DNA from: Lewinellaceae bacterium
Lineage (GTDB): Bacteria; Bacteroidota; Bacteroidia; Chitinophagales; Saprospiraceae
Length of the DNA stretch: 64,000 nucleotides
Reading direction: 5' to 3'
NCBI GenBank assembly: GCA_016713985.1
Contig: JADJOD010000013.1
Coordinates: 76,899-140,898, forward strand
The number at the start of each line of letters is the position of its first letter. Position 1 is the first letter of the stretch. Both the position numbers and the translations under genes were made by a program. The notes below the pieces were generated by a model, which saw only the letters and a list, made by a program, of their open reading frames with translations, did not search any database and was not told the DNA's origin. Of the stretch, positions 32,782 to 41,067 are shown piece by piece.

Positions 32782-33333
32782 ATGATGGAATTACAGAAAA
32801 TCCACACCAAAATCCACGAATTGCGCTGAGAGCGCGTTATGCTTGATTTCGACCTGGCGGAATTGTACGATGTACCGACCAAGGCTTTAAACCAGGCAGT
32901 AAAGAGGAACTCCATTCGATTTCCCAGCGATTTTATGTTTCAATTGTCGGGGGAAGAGTGGAATCAATTGAAATCACAAATTGCGGTTTCAAACCGGTCA
33001 CAAATTGTGACCAGTTCACAAAAACACCGGGAGAACAAAGCGCTTCCCTTCGCCTTCACCGAGCAGGGCGTTGCCATGCTTTCCGGTGTATTGCGCAGCA
33101 GCAAAGCCATTCAGGTCAACATCGCTATTATGCGCGCCTTTGTTGCATTGCGCCGTTATGCACTCACCTATGCTGAATTATCGGAAAAAATAGCCGCACT
33201 GGAAGCCAAATTCGGGCTTGAAATTGCCGATATTCACGAAGTGCTCCGGCAACTGGCTGAAGGCGGCGGCGAGTTGAAAAACTGGGACAATCGCTCCAGA
33301 ATCGGGTTTAAAAGTGACAAAATCACCTCGTAA
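32782..33333 (+). pseudogene. ORF6N/KilA-N-type DNA-binding protein gene with early in-frame TGA
   Basis: Read from the ATG pair at 32782-32787, codons MMELQKIHTKIHELR are followed by TGA at 32827-32829. The same frame continues as ERVMLDFDLAELYDVPTKALNQAVKRNSIRFPSDFMFQLSGEEW and on to the end at 33333. Family members carry Gly at the stop position (IRGxxVMLDxDLAELY), so one G-to-T change explains the break. A downstream ATG at 32839 could restart translation, but would lose the first family helix. ORF6N domains are phage- and mobile-element-associated DNA-binding modules. The C-terminal ~50 residues are helical and acidic. The gene may be dead or a base-call error. Confidence 0.72.
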
Positions 33334-33370
33334 TACCTTAAATTGCGTCGTTTTTACTGCCTTCCTGCAA

Positions 33371-34225
33371 ATGATACCCGGAGATACAGCTATAAAATCC
33401 AAACCGGGCTGGTCGCTCGACAAAAGGGACCCGGCTTTTATCCAATCGCTTATGCCGGGCTGGGAATACCTGTATCACGAGTATTTTCACGTGCAAAGCG
33501 ACGGCTGGCACCATATTCCTCCCGGAAAAATGCTTTTTGTCGGCAGCCACAACGGCGGCCTTTCCTCTCCCGACCTGGGTATGATTATGTACGACTGGTT
33601 CCGGCGTTTTGGCACCGACCGGCTCGTGTATGGCCTGATGCACCAAAAAATGTGGTCGGGTTTTCCATCCCTGGCCGAAAATGCCGAAAAAATGGGCGCG
33701 ATTGCCGCGCACCCCAAAATTGCGGAAGAAGCGTTTGACAGGGGGGCGGGTTTGCTGGTTTTTCCGGGCGGCGGACAGGACGCATTTCGCCCCTTTTACC
33801 AATGGGATAAAATCAATCTTCAGGGCCGCAAGGGATTTATCAAATTAGCCATCAAACACGGCGTACCCATTGTGCCCTTCGTCTCGGCCGGAGCACATCA
33901 CACCTTGCTGGTACTCGCCGATCTGTATCCTTTGCTGAACCAGATCCACAAAATGGGCGTGCCCTGGCCGTTCGGCATCGACCCGGAAGTATTCCCGGTT
34001 TATATCGGAGCACCCTGGGGTCTGGCGATCGGGCCCATTCCCAACAACCCTTTACCGGCGCAGATTTTTACCCGCATCTGCAAACCGATCCGGCTTTGCG
34101 ACCCGGAAGAGGTACACCTGGCTTCCAACCGCCTGTTTGTTCAGGAGGCGTATGACCTGATCCAGAAATCCATGCAGGAACAATTAGATGCGTTAATAGA
34201 AACGACGCCGTACAAGAATCGCTGA
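33371..34225 (+). CDS. Lysophospholipid/glycerol acyltransferase-like protein (LPLAT family)
   Basis: 284 residues from the ATG at 33371; earlier in-frame codons overlap the preceding broken gene. GSHNGGLSSPD is the HX5D-type catalytic block seen in DAGAT/MGAT-like LPLAT proteins. AGLLVFPGGGQDAFRPFYQWDKINLQGRKGFIKLAIKHGVPIVPFVSAG is the second and third LPLAT blocks (FPGG, with the acceptor-phosphate-binding region). LPLATs transfer an acyl group to a glycerol-phosphate or similar alcohol at the membrane. No strong TM helix is visible, so it may be peripheral. The acceptor is unknown. It precedes the Ig-like/isoprenoid cluster but its link to that cluster is only positional. Confidence 0.82.
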   Translation: MIPGDTAIKSKPGWSLDKRDPAFIQSLMPGWEYLYHEYFHVQSDGWHHIPPGKMLFVGSHNGGLSSPDLGMIMYDWFRRFGTDRLVYGLMHQKMWSGFPSLAENAEKMGAIAAHPKIAEEAFDRGAGLLVFPGGGQDAFRPFYQWDKINLQGRKGFIKLAIKHGVPIVPFVSAGAHHTLLVLADLYPLLNQIHKMGVPWPFGIDPEVFPVYIGAPWGLAIGPIPNNPLPAQIFTRICKPIRLCDPEEVHLASNRLFVQEAYDLIQKSMQEQLDALIETTPYKNR

Positions 34226-34303
34226 GAAACTGCCGTTTAGCAGAATTACAACCGTTTACCTCTGCCCCTGCACGGTTTTACCAAAGGTTTTTTGGAGAAA
34301 AAC

Positions 34304-34334
34304 TTTTTTTTAAGGTTTAAGAAATTTAAATTTG
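34304..34334 (+). promoter_or_regulatory. Possible promoter of the 34-37 kb plus-strand block
   Basis: TAAATTTG (34327-34334) matches TANNTTTG exactly; a T-rich TTTT at 34304-34307 with a 19-base spacer is a weak -33 element. It lies 20 bases before the gene at 34355. Confidence 0.45.
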
Positions 34335-34354
34335 GCCGATAAAACGTAAAAAAC

Positions 34355-34861
34355 ATGAGCGCTCCTTCCATTCCGAACCCGATGAACATCAATACCAACA
34401 TGAACGGTACGATCAATACCAACATGAATGGCACGATGAATACGAACATGAACATGAATGGTACGATGAATACCAACATGAAAATGATCGGCGACCCCAA
34501 CCAACCCTTAGCCACTTTATTGATCGGAGACCCCAACCGGCCCCTTTCAACCGACATGAAAATGGAAATGCTGAATCTGCCGCGATTCACACTCCAGGAC
34601 ATCAAGGACATCATGAAGACGCGGATGCGTATGCCCAATTACTCGCAGGTCTGTTTTAAACTGTTTGGGCAGGAGGTATTCAGCATTTGCACCAGCGGCG
34701 AGCGACAGATTATTTCAGAACCCTACGTACCCAATGCCTACGAGCGTTGTGAGGTGCAATGCTGCGAACCCGATACCCGGCCTTTCCCTGAAAAACCGGG
34801 CGCCAACGTTAGTGTTGCCGCTGCGGAAACACCCGCGACCAGGACCGAGCGCAAAAAATGA
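34355..34861 (+). CDS. Asn/Met-rich repeat protein of unknown function
   Basis: 168 residues with no recognisable domain. Residues about 9-45 are low-complexity Asn/Met/Thr/Gly repeats (units NTNMNGT), also visible in the DNA at 34381-34480 as near-copies of about 21-24 bases. Two GDPNQPL/GDPNRPL repeats follow, then a helical Met-rich part (DMKMEMLNLPRFTLQDIKDIMKTRMRMP) and a Cys-containing end (CFKLF, YERCEVQCCEPD) with a basic tail. There is no signal peptide. As first gene of a four-gene block with Ig-like and phasin-like proteins, it may be an intrinsically disordered structural or coat component. This is inference from context alone. Confidence 0.6.
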   Translation: MSAPSIPNPMNINTNMNGTINTNMNGTMNTNMNMNGTMNTNMKMIGDPNQPLATLLIGDPNRPLSTDMKMEMLNLPRFTLQDIKDIMKTRMRMPNYSQVCFKLFGQEVFSICTSGERQIISEPYVPNAYERCEVQCCEPDTRPFPEKPGANVSVAAAETPATRTERKK

Positions 34862-34888
34862 TTTTCCACCAACCTAATTTGCCTGATT

Positions 34889-35659
34889 ATGATCACCGTA
34901 ACGGCAGCCGCTTTTCACGAAAAAGTGCACCTCGAAGCAGACGAGATCATATTAAATGGTCCGCCGACTTTTCTGACGGGTAATATCACGATCGGCAACA
35001 AAGCCGACGAGGTTCTTTTTATCAACGAAGTCCCGCTTACCAAATCCAAACAAAGCAAGGGACAACCCGCCGTCTCCATGCCGGAGACCTTCAAATTCAA
35101 TACCTCCCTCAACCCCGGTGAAGAACGGATACACTCCGCCTGGCACCAGATGCACCCCCAGACGGCGCCCGGCACCTATGAGGGCATTATTCACGTCGGA
35201 GGTCAGCAGAAAAAACTGAAAATGGTGGTGCACGAAAATGTCGAAATCGACATTCAGCCGCTCACGATCTATTTTCAGGGTGTGGTACCCGGCAAATCAT
35301 ATAGCAAGGAACTCTTATTCACCAATAAAGGCAACGTGCCGGTCACGGTACCCGATATCAAACACAATACGATCCTTGACTTTGACTATATCTGCAGGGC
35401 TTTTTCCATCGCCATCAGGAGCAAAGGCAATGAAGGATTTGTTGCCACCATGGACGAGGTCACCCGGAATATCCACAAGGAAATGGCCGACTGGGCTGTG
35501 GTCAAATTAGACGAAAGCGGGCAAATTGTGGAGCCCGGCAAAGCCATTGCCCTGCATTTTACCCTGACTCTGCCCAAAAACGTGGACCCGAAGCGGGATT
35601 ATTTCGGAGACGTCCGCCTGTGGGACAAGGTGTTGTGTTATATGATCAAGTCGCAGTGA
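34889..35659 (+). CDS. Cytoplasmic protein with two Ig-like (ASH/NEW-type) domains
   Basis: 256 residues, no signal peptide or TM helix. Residues about 15-110 and 118-250 each look like a beta-sandwich. The first has FNTSLNPGEERIHSAWHQMHPQTAPGTYEGIIHVGGQQKKLKMVV and the second has IDIQPLTIYFQGVVPGKSYSKELLFTNKGNVPVTVPDI...PGKAIALHFTLTLPKNVDPKRDYFGDVRLWDK. The LxFTNKGNVPVxV and APGTYEGxIxV strand patterns are those of archaeal/bacterial ASH, NEW1 or COG1470-like Ig folds. Similar Ig-like segments are in the proteins at 35744, 36434 and 38908, making them probable partners. I do not recognise a described family. The starting ATG follows 27 bases after the previous stop. Confidence 0.65.
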   Translation: MITVTAAAFHEKVHLEADEIILNGPPTFLTGNITIGNKADEVLFINEVPLTKSKQSKGQPAVSMPETFKFNTSLNPGEERIHSAWHQMHPQTAPGTYEGIIHVGGQQKKLKMVVHENVEIDIQPLTIYFQGVVPGKSYSKELLFTNKGNVPVTVPDIKHNTILDFDYICRAFSIAIRSKGNEGFVATMDEVTRNIHKEMADWAVVKLDESGQIVEPGKAIALHFTLTLPKNVDPKRDYFGDVRLWDKVLCYMIKSQ

Positions 35660-35743
35660 ACCGAGGGCAAAAACGACTAAAAAACCTTCATTTTACACGT
35701 AAAGAGCGCTATTTTCTTCTCTTTTCTCAAAAAAACACATAAA

Positions 35744-36391
35744 ATGAACAACAACCTGGATGTACAAGCCATTACAAAAGGGCTGCAACAATTAGCCGAT
35801 ATTTCCATCGCCTCCCTCAAGTCCTCGCTGGAAAACAGCATGCGGAACATGGACGAGGTGAACACCATAGTGGGCAATATGGGCCTCGGCTCCGCCACAT
35901 CAAAAAAAGCCAAACAAGACGACTGCGGATGTTGCCCGCCTAAGGAAGAATGTCCGCCCAATTGCCTGATACACATATCGAGACATGCCTACGAAGGCGA
36001 ACGAATCATTGTGCCGTTTATGGTGAAAAACAAATGCAATACCCCCAAACACTACCGGGTGGGTGTGCGGGAATTAAAAGCGGACAATGGAAATGCAGCG
36101 CCTTCGCAACCCTTGCTCAACAAAACCGAAGTGACTCTCGACCCAGGCGGCAGCGAAATGGTGCTCATGGGTATCGATCTGAGCAACTTCTCCACAGGCC
36201 ATACCTACAGCACGGAAATCGTGATCCGGGAAAAGGATATCAACCAAAACATCTGCTTTCGATTGTATGTCGACGGTTATTCCAATGTCCCGGTAGCGGA
36301 GCCCCTCGACGAGAACAAATACAGGGTCCACTGGCAGGGATGGCAGAGCCATTTTTACTGCGAACCGGTAAAAGCGGCCAGCCGGCAGTAA
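35744..36391 (+). CDS. Phasin-like helix plus Cys-rich linker plus Ig-like domain
   Basis: 215 residues. Residues 1-50 form an amphipathic helical segment (VQAITKGLQQLADISIASLKSSLENSMRNMDEVN) resembling polyhydroxyalkanoate-granule phasins in character. A linker rich in Cys and Pro (DDCGCCPPKEECPPNC) follows. Residues about 78-205 are an Ig-like sandwich with an HISRHAYEGERIIVPFMVKNK strand and TEVTLDPGGSEMVLMGIDL. There is no signal peptide, so the protein is probably cytoplasmic and its four or more Cys may bind metal rather than form disulfides. The same architecture, without the Cys linker, recurs in the next gene, indicating duplication. Function unknown. Confidence 0.6.
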   Translation: MNNNLDVQAITKGLQQLADISIASLKSSLENSMRNMDEVNTIVGNMGLGSATSKKAKQDDCGCCPPKEECPPNCLIHISRHAYEGERIIVPFMVKNKCNTPKHYRVGVRELKADNGNAAPSQPLLNKTEVTLDPGGSEMVLMGIDLSNFSTGHTYSTEIVIREKDINQNICFRLYVDGYSNVPVAEPLDENKYRVHWQGWQSHFYCEPVKAASRQ

Positions 36392-36433
36392 AAAATCCGT
36401 CCACCCAATTTACAAACAATCGAATGGATCCAG

Positions 36434-37186
36434 ATGGACAATAACCAGCAAACCACTATTGCGCAGGATATCGAGCAGCTCATCAAAAAAGCCTCTGCAG
36501 CTAATACGGAGATCATCTCCGAAACCGCCAGATTTTTACAGCAACTGAGTACGTCCAAATTGTCGGGTGAAAATGTGGCTTCTTTACAAAAACAACTTTT
36601 CAGCGACGCCGTCAATCTTTTTGTCAAACTCAATATCCAGCACACTGCCAACCTGATCGATATGGGTGTCGCCATCAGCAAACACCTGAATCAACAATTT
36701 GACAAACAAACCAATACCCCGCCCGTTCAACAGGAACCCCAATACGACACCGACAAACCCGCTTTTGAACTCAACGCCACCTGTCAGGCCGGCGGCACCG
36801 CGACGGCCGAGTTTTTATTAAACAGCGACAAAAAGGATCCGGTGCTTTGCCATTTGATGCAGACAAGTTTTGCTCTTGAGGGCGATCCTTCCGTGCAAAA
36901 CGAATTTGAAACGACATTTTTGCCCCAGTCGTTCCAGTTGCTGTTCGGAAAACCCCAACGTGTGGAAATTAAAATAAAACTTCCTGCCGCCACCCGTGCG
37001 GGGGTTTACAGGAGCCATATCCGGGTCCACGGATTTGAACACACCTTTTTTGACCTGCTGCTGAACGTTACTCCGCAACAAAAGACTGTTCCCAAGGCGC
37101 CGGCAAGCAAATCCGCCGGGAAACCGGCCACAACCACGCCCCAAAAAAAGAGCCCTCCGGCGGGGCAAAAAGCAAAAAAGAAATAA
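36434..37186 (+). CDS. Phasin-like helical protein with Ig-like domain and Lys/Pro-rich tail
   Basis: 250 residues. The first ~105 are helical (TIAQDIEQLIKKASAANTEIISETARFLQQLS...LFVKLNIQHTANLIDMGVAISKHLNQQF), of phasin-like amphipathic character. Residues about 115-215 are an Ig-like domain (FELNATCQAGGTATAEFLLNS...RVEIKIKLPAATRAGVYRSHIRVHGF). The C-terminal ~35 residues are a Lys/Pro/Ala tail that could bind nucleic acid or an acidic surface. It is the last gene of the plus-strand block and ends 10 bases from the convergent SCP2-like gene. Possible granule-surface or scaffold protein; this is inferred, not shown. Confidence 0.6.
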   Translation: MDNNQQTTIAQDIEQLIKKASAANTEIISETARFLQQLSTSKLSGENVASLQKQLFSDAVNLFVKLNIQHTANLIDMGVAISKHLNQQFDKQTNTPPVQQEPQYDTDKPAFELNATCQAGGTATAEFLLNSDKKDPVLCHLMQTSFALEGDPSVQNEFETTFLPQSFQLLFGKPQRVEIKIKLPAATRAGVYRSHIRVHGFEHTFFDLLLNVTPQQKTVPKAPASKSAGKPATTTPQKKSPPAGQKAKKK

Positions 37187-37195
37187 AACGCTTCG

Positions 37196-37741
37196 TCAAA
37201 ACGGCGTCTTGGACAGCAGTACTGTTTCCGGTATTTTTTCGAGCAAATAGGCGTTTGCCGGCTTTTGCTGCTCCAGCGGCATGATGGGCCGGGGAGCGCC
37301 GTTTTCACGCCAGTCCAGTTCAAATTCGCGCCACAATTTCCGGAGGTGTTTGTTCAAGGGACCTTCGGCAAGCAAGGTAATGGTGAGCCGGTAAATGTTC
37401 AGCAGGTCATAAAAAGGCGCTTTCACGTATAACTTGTTCATTACCACGGCGTAATCCAAGGTGATCGCGCCCGCCATGATCTGTTTCAGCGTAAGGGAAT
37501 CCGTGCTGAAACTGATTTCATCACCGGCGCGCGCCTTTTTAATGTCGACCACCAGTTCGCCCTGCCTTTTTTGGCTGCTTTTCAGAGACAGCCGGTACCC
37601 GTCCAGTTCAATCACCGCACGTTTGTTCAAAGTCGCGTTTTTCAACAAATCAAAAGCATAGGTATTGTCATACCGCAAAATTTCCACCATCCGGTGGATC
37701 ATACCGATAAGTTTGTCGCGTTGATCCTGTTTCTTTGGCAT
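37196..37741 (-). CDS. SCP2-like lipid-binding protein (tentative)
   Basis: 181 residues, soluble. The segment IELDGYRLSLKSSQ...ELVVDIKKARAGDEISFSTDSLTLKQIMAGAITLDYAVVMNKLYVKAPFYDLLNIYRLTITLLAEGP has the SCP2 order: beta strands, then an acidic strand with xxxDSxTLxxIxxGxxTxxxAxxxxxxxVxG-type, and an amphipathic end. SCP2 domains bind sterols, acyl-CoA or other lipids. The first ~45 and last ~45 residues lie outside this core and are helical. It is followed on the same strand by the CrtC/AttH-like gene, about 29 bases upstream, and fits a lipid-carrier role for the isoprenoid made by this cluster. Family assignment is by pattern only. Confidence 0.55.
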   Translation of the reverse strand: MPKKQDQRDKLIGMIHRMVEILRYDNTYAFDLLKNATLNKRAVIELDGYRLSLKSSQKRQGELVVDIKKARAGDEISFSTDSLTLKQIMAGAITLDYAVVMNKLYVKAPFYDLLNIYRLTITLLAEGPLNKHLRKLWREFELDWRENGAPRPIMPLEQQKPANAYLLEKIPETVLLSKTPF

Positions 37742-37770
37742 AAACAGTGTGTTCGTTTTATGCTGATCCT

Positions 37771-38838
37771 TTAATGCACGTGTTCCGCATAAAAAAAGCC
37801 GTTTTTACAGGCACTTTTTCTTTGATCAAAAAACTGAATGGCATTGGCATGGCCGCTCAGTTCCTTGATAAAGGTGTATTGTTTTTTTTCACTGTCGGGC
37901 ACGATCATTTCCGTGTGTGTCTGCACGATCATTTTTAATGCCACATAATCCGTTTCGTCGGCCGCTTTTACCGATACGCTGACCGGCGCCAGAATACTTC
38001 TGTCGCCGAATACGGAGGCCATGGCGCCCGGCAGCACCGGCGGCATCTCTTCTTTTTTACTCCAAACAAATTGAATATCAACACCTTCTCCCAAAAAAAC
38101 CTTTTTCATTTTGTGTTCGCAATAAACAAACAATATCGGGGAACCGATCTTGTTGAACGCGTTGTCATTGCCGCGGTGAAACACATACGTCCACACCCGC
38201 CCTTCCTTGTCCTTCGCATTGAGCACAAACCAGGACCAGCCGATATTCCCCCAGTTGAACCTGCCGAAATTCCGGTCGTGATAGCAAAACCAACTTTCAT
38301 CCACCTCGATCAACCGCAGGCCCAGGCGAATTTTTCCCCTCATTTTAAATCCCGGCACCACACCCCAGCCGATAAACCCGTTGCCGTAGGGGGCCAGTTC
38401 GGGGACGTATATGGGTGTGGCAAAGGGCTGGCCTTGCAGGTTAAAGGAGGTGTGGCTTTGCGGGTTAGCAACCGACAGGCGGGTGTTATCGTCGCAGATC
38501 GAGAATAAAATGTCGTCGGTTTCAAAACGCAGGGGCTGAACGACTAAGTTTTCCTTGTTCCAGTCCATATTTCTGGCAAACCCGTAGGTTTCCATCTCGG
38601 AAAGGTCGGAAAGCCGGTGGCGAACGAATCCTTTGGGCACCGTCAGGAAAAAGGTATCCGTCACATAACCCGTACCCGGCCTGCCGTTGAAACACAAATT
38701 ATAAAGCAGCCGGATGTTCGAGACGGGATCGTACAGGATATAGTGGTACCAGTCCTTCCAGTCTTCCGGGCAATGCGGATCGACGATCGGGATTTTAAAC
38801 TCTTCCAGCAGGTAAAGGATTTGCCTGTCGACGGTCAT
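37771..38838 (-). CDS. CrtC/AttH-like lipocalin-fold protein
   Basis: 355 residues. The stretch DESWFCYHDRNFGRFNWGNIGWSWFVLNAKDKEGRVWTYVFHRGND corresponds to the conserved YHDHNWG...WxW core of the CrtC (carotenoid 1,2-hydratase)/AttH family, a double lipocalin-like fold also related to tocopherol cyclase and some Diels-Alderases. The second His of HDHNWG is replaced by Arg (HDRNFG), so catalysis by that route is uncertain. No signal peptide is present. Beside a polyprenyl synthetase, an SCP2-like protein and a methyltransferase it most plausibly acts on a terpenoid, either as a hydratase, cyclase or binding protein. Function is inferred from family and neighbours. Confidence 0.6.
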   Translation of the reverse strand: MTVDRQILYLLEEFKIPIVDPHCPEDWKDWYHYILYDPVSNIRLLYNLCFNGRPGTGYVTDTFFLTVPKGFVRHRLSDLSEMETYGFARNMDWNKENLVVQPLRFETDDILFSICDDNTRLSVANPQSHTSFNLQGQPFATPIYVPELAPYGNGFIGWGVVPGFKMRGKIRLGLRLIEVDESWFCYHDRNFGRFNWGNIGWSWFVLNAKDKEGRVWTYVFHRGNDNAFNKIGSPILFVYCEHKMKKVFLGEGVDIQFVWSKKEEMPPVLPGAMASVFGDRSILAPVSVSVKAADETDYVALKMIVQTHTEMIVPDSEKKQYTFIKELSGHANAIQFFDQRKSACKNGFFYAEHVH

Positions 38839-38907
38839 CTTTGGAGCGAGCCTTTTTCGTTTAACACGTTTTTTACCTTTTTCTTCGTTGCGCCCGGTTT
38901 TCGTTTT

Positions 38908-39870
38908 TTATTTTCCGGGAATTTGCCGGCAAAGTTGTTCCACGATGGCTTTTTGCCTCGGCGAGATTTGCATCAGGCCGAGCAGCAGGTACAAAAGCCA
39001 CTTGTCGGGTTCCATGCCGATCCGGTTAATCACATCTTCATAGTGTTGATCCTGAGGAAATTGCAACCCGGAGGAGGATTGCGCCGTCGATTCCACGTCG
39101 TGGTCGGCCAGGTTCATCAGCCATTCTTCCCAGTTATGGATCATCCGGACCGATTTTTTCTTCCTGGCGGTAACGGCCTGGAGCCCCGCCGAAATGCTGA
39201 GCCCCAACAACACCCAATGCACAAATTGTGCTGCGCTGAACACCAGCACGGCGTTTTTAAAAAAACGGGTTTTGGTGAGTTGCTCCGCCAGAACACGATA
39301 TTCTTCTTCTTCCATGGCCTGAAGGCCTCTTTCACAAACCGAAAGGGCCAGTTCCGCCACGAGCCACTTGGATGGCAACACTTCCAGGCTGGCGAGCATC
39401 GACAGCAGTTTGGCCGTTTGTTCCGTGCGGTTGATGGTATTGATCGAATGATCCGGCGCCGCCGAGTTGTTGTCCGGGATCGTGATGTTGACCAGGTGTT
39501 CTTCAATCGAGCCCGGAGTATCCTGCGGATCGGCGATCAAAACCTGAACCTTTACCGCACAATGCTGAATGGAGGAAAAATGCAGGGTGCCGCTCAAATT
39601 CTGCGCGGGTTCTGCGTCCGCCGGCATCGGGACGGTGAGGGTAAAGTGCGAGATACTGTTTGGCGACACGTACAAATAGGCCGGGCTGGCTTTGTAAACA
39701 GCCGTCAGGATCGCTCCCTCTTCCGTAACCCAGTCTTCCAGGCGGGGTTGCAACACAGCCGGGGCAACAAAATTGCTTTTCAGGGCAATCCGCAATACCA
39801 GCATCCCGCCTTTATTCAGCGTAAACCGCAGGTGTTGTCCGTTGTCTTCTATTTTGGAGAAGTAAATCAT
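38908..39870 (-). CDS. Protein with Ig-like domain and helical C-terminal half
   Basis: 320 residues, family not recognised. The first ~130 residues look like an Ig-like domain (KGGMLVLRIALKSNFVAPAVLQPRL...YVSPNSISHFTLTVPMP...VKVQVLIADPQDTPGS), close in style to the Ig domains of the plus-strand block. Residues about 150-320 are helical, including a moderately hydrophobic segment (FFKNAVLVFSAAQFVHWVLLGLSISAGLQ) that could be a membrane or lipid-surface helix, then basic and acidic helices. No signal peptide. It lies between the CrtC/AttH-like gene and the polyprenyl synthetase on the same strand and probably belongs to their transcript. Possible membrane- or granule-associated scaffold. Confidence 0.55.
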   Translation of the reverse strand: MIYFSKIEDNGQHLRFTLNKGGMLVLRIALKSNFVAPAVLQPRLEDWVTEEGAILTAVYKASPAYLYVSPNSISHFTLTVPMPADAEPAQNLSGTLHFSSIQHCAVKVQVLIADPQDTPGSIEEHLVNITIPDNNSAAPDHSINTINRTEQTAKLLSMLASLEVLPSKWLVAELALSVCERGLQAMEEEEYRVLAEQLTKTRFFKNAVLVFSAAQFVHWVLLGLSISAGLQAVTARKKKSVRMIHNWEEWLMNLADHDVESTAQSSSGLQFPQDQHYEDVINRIGMEPDKWLLYLLLGLMQISPRQKAIVEQLCRQIPGK

Positions 39871-39967
39871 TTGATTCGTTTGAGTATTTCCGGTGTCAGG
39901 GTTTGATCACAAAACACGCCCGGCATGAATCCGGATGTATCGCAGCGCTCAGCAGGACACGTATAAA

Positions 39968-41062
39968 TTACACATTACGCGCCACCACGTAGTAAACCAG
40001 TTCCCTGATCAGTCGTTTGTCCACCGTTTCACAGGCCCATTTTTCAGCCGGCATAACGGGAGTTTTTTCCTGCAGGAAGTTCAGTTCTTCCAGCAAGGAA
40101 AGGGCTTTGGCGGCAAAACGTTCGGCCAAAACGCTCCCGTACCGGATACTGCCGTTGACGTGCATTTGTTCGAGGATAAAGTCGACTTCCTTTTTCTTTT
40201 TTTCACTTCTGGGTTTACAAATGATCTCTTTGATCACCGGTATATGTTCGCCGGCGTGACAGAGGACGTGGTTCAGCATGATCGTACGTTTGCCTTCGTA
40301 AATATCGCCGGCGATTTCCTTTCCGTATTTTTCCATTTTACCGACGAGGTTCAGCAGGTCGTCCTGGACTTGAAAAGCGATACCCAGCACCATACCGAAT
40401 TCGGTCAGTTTTGCCAGGTTTTCGAGGATATCTTCTTCTTTCCAGGCGGGTGTGCCCACGATATAGCCAATGCGCAAAGGAGCGATAAAGTATACCAGCA
40501 GGTTTTTTTCGTACACATCCGGTAATAATCTTCGTCGCCGAGGTCGAAGGTATTGTTGGCTACCCAGTCGAGTTCCATACTCTGGCCTTCCACACTTTGC
40601 CGCGCCATGTTTTCAATTTCGTGCATAACGTGCATGGCTTTGGAGACGCCGACGGAGTTCAGATTTTCCAGTAAAAAACTCAGGGCCAGCAGGTAGGTCG
40701 CGTCTCCCGTATTCACGGCCCTGGGGATGCCGATCATTTCGTGCAGGGTATCTTTTCCGCGCCGCGATTCGCTGCCATCCTCCACGTCGTCGTGGATCAA
40801 AAACGCGTTGTGGTACATTTCCAGGGCAGCGGCGGAGTACAGGGCCTGCTGCGCCATGCCACCCGAAGCCCTTGCGGCGGCGATGCATATAGCCGGCCGC
40901 AGCGTTTTTCCCTTTTCGGAACGGGTAGTCGCAGAGCAGGTCGTACAAAGGCTGGTAAGCGCCTTTTACCGCCCTTTTTTGCCGGATCAATTCCTCAATC
41001 TGGTGGGAGACCGCATTGCGCGTATAATCCAGCGCCTCATTTATGACAGCTTCGTTATACAT
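39968..41062 (-). CDS. Polyprenyl synthetase (GGPP/FPP-type), two frameshifts
   Basis: The gene is split over three frames but reads as one 364-residue enzyme from the ATG at 41062. An extra base in the T5 run at 40905-40909 and a missing base in the A3 run at 40487-40489 separate the parts. FRKGKTLRPAICIAAARASGG leads to AFLIHDDVEDGSESRRG, the first Asp-rich motif with its trailing Arg pair. KKTCWYTFIAPLRIGYIVG is the standard middle block, and LGIAFQVQDDLLNL the second Asp-rich motif, where the final Asp is Asn. The family condenses isopentenyl diphosphate onto an allylic diphosphate. Product length cannot be read. It is the isoprenoid enzyme of the cluster. Confidence 0.85.
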
Positions 41063-41067
41063 AACAT

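Noticed and set aside
32667..32915. N-terminal extension of the purine nucleoside phosphorylase
   Set aside because: The extra ~83 residues are unlike the family and overlap the ORF6N gene on the opposite strand; MSLYEQIQEA is the natural start.
38617..39906. Long plus-strand frame of 429 codons opposite the Ig-like/helical and CrtC-like genes
   Set aside because: Shadow of real minus-strand genes; the translation is rich in His, Phe and Arg as expected from a reversed coding strand.
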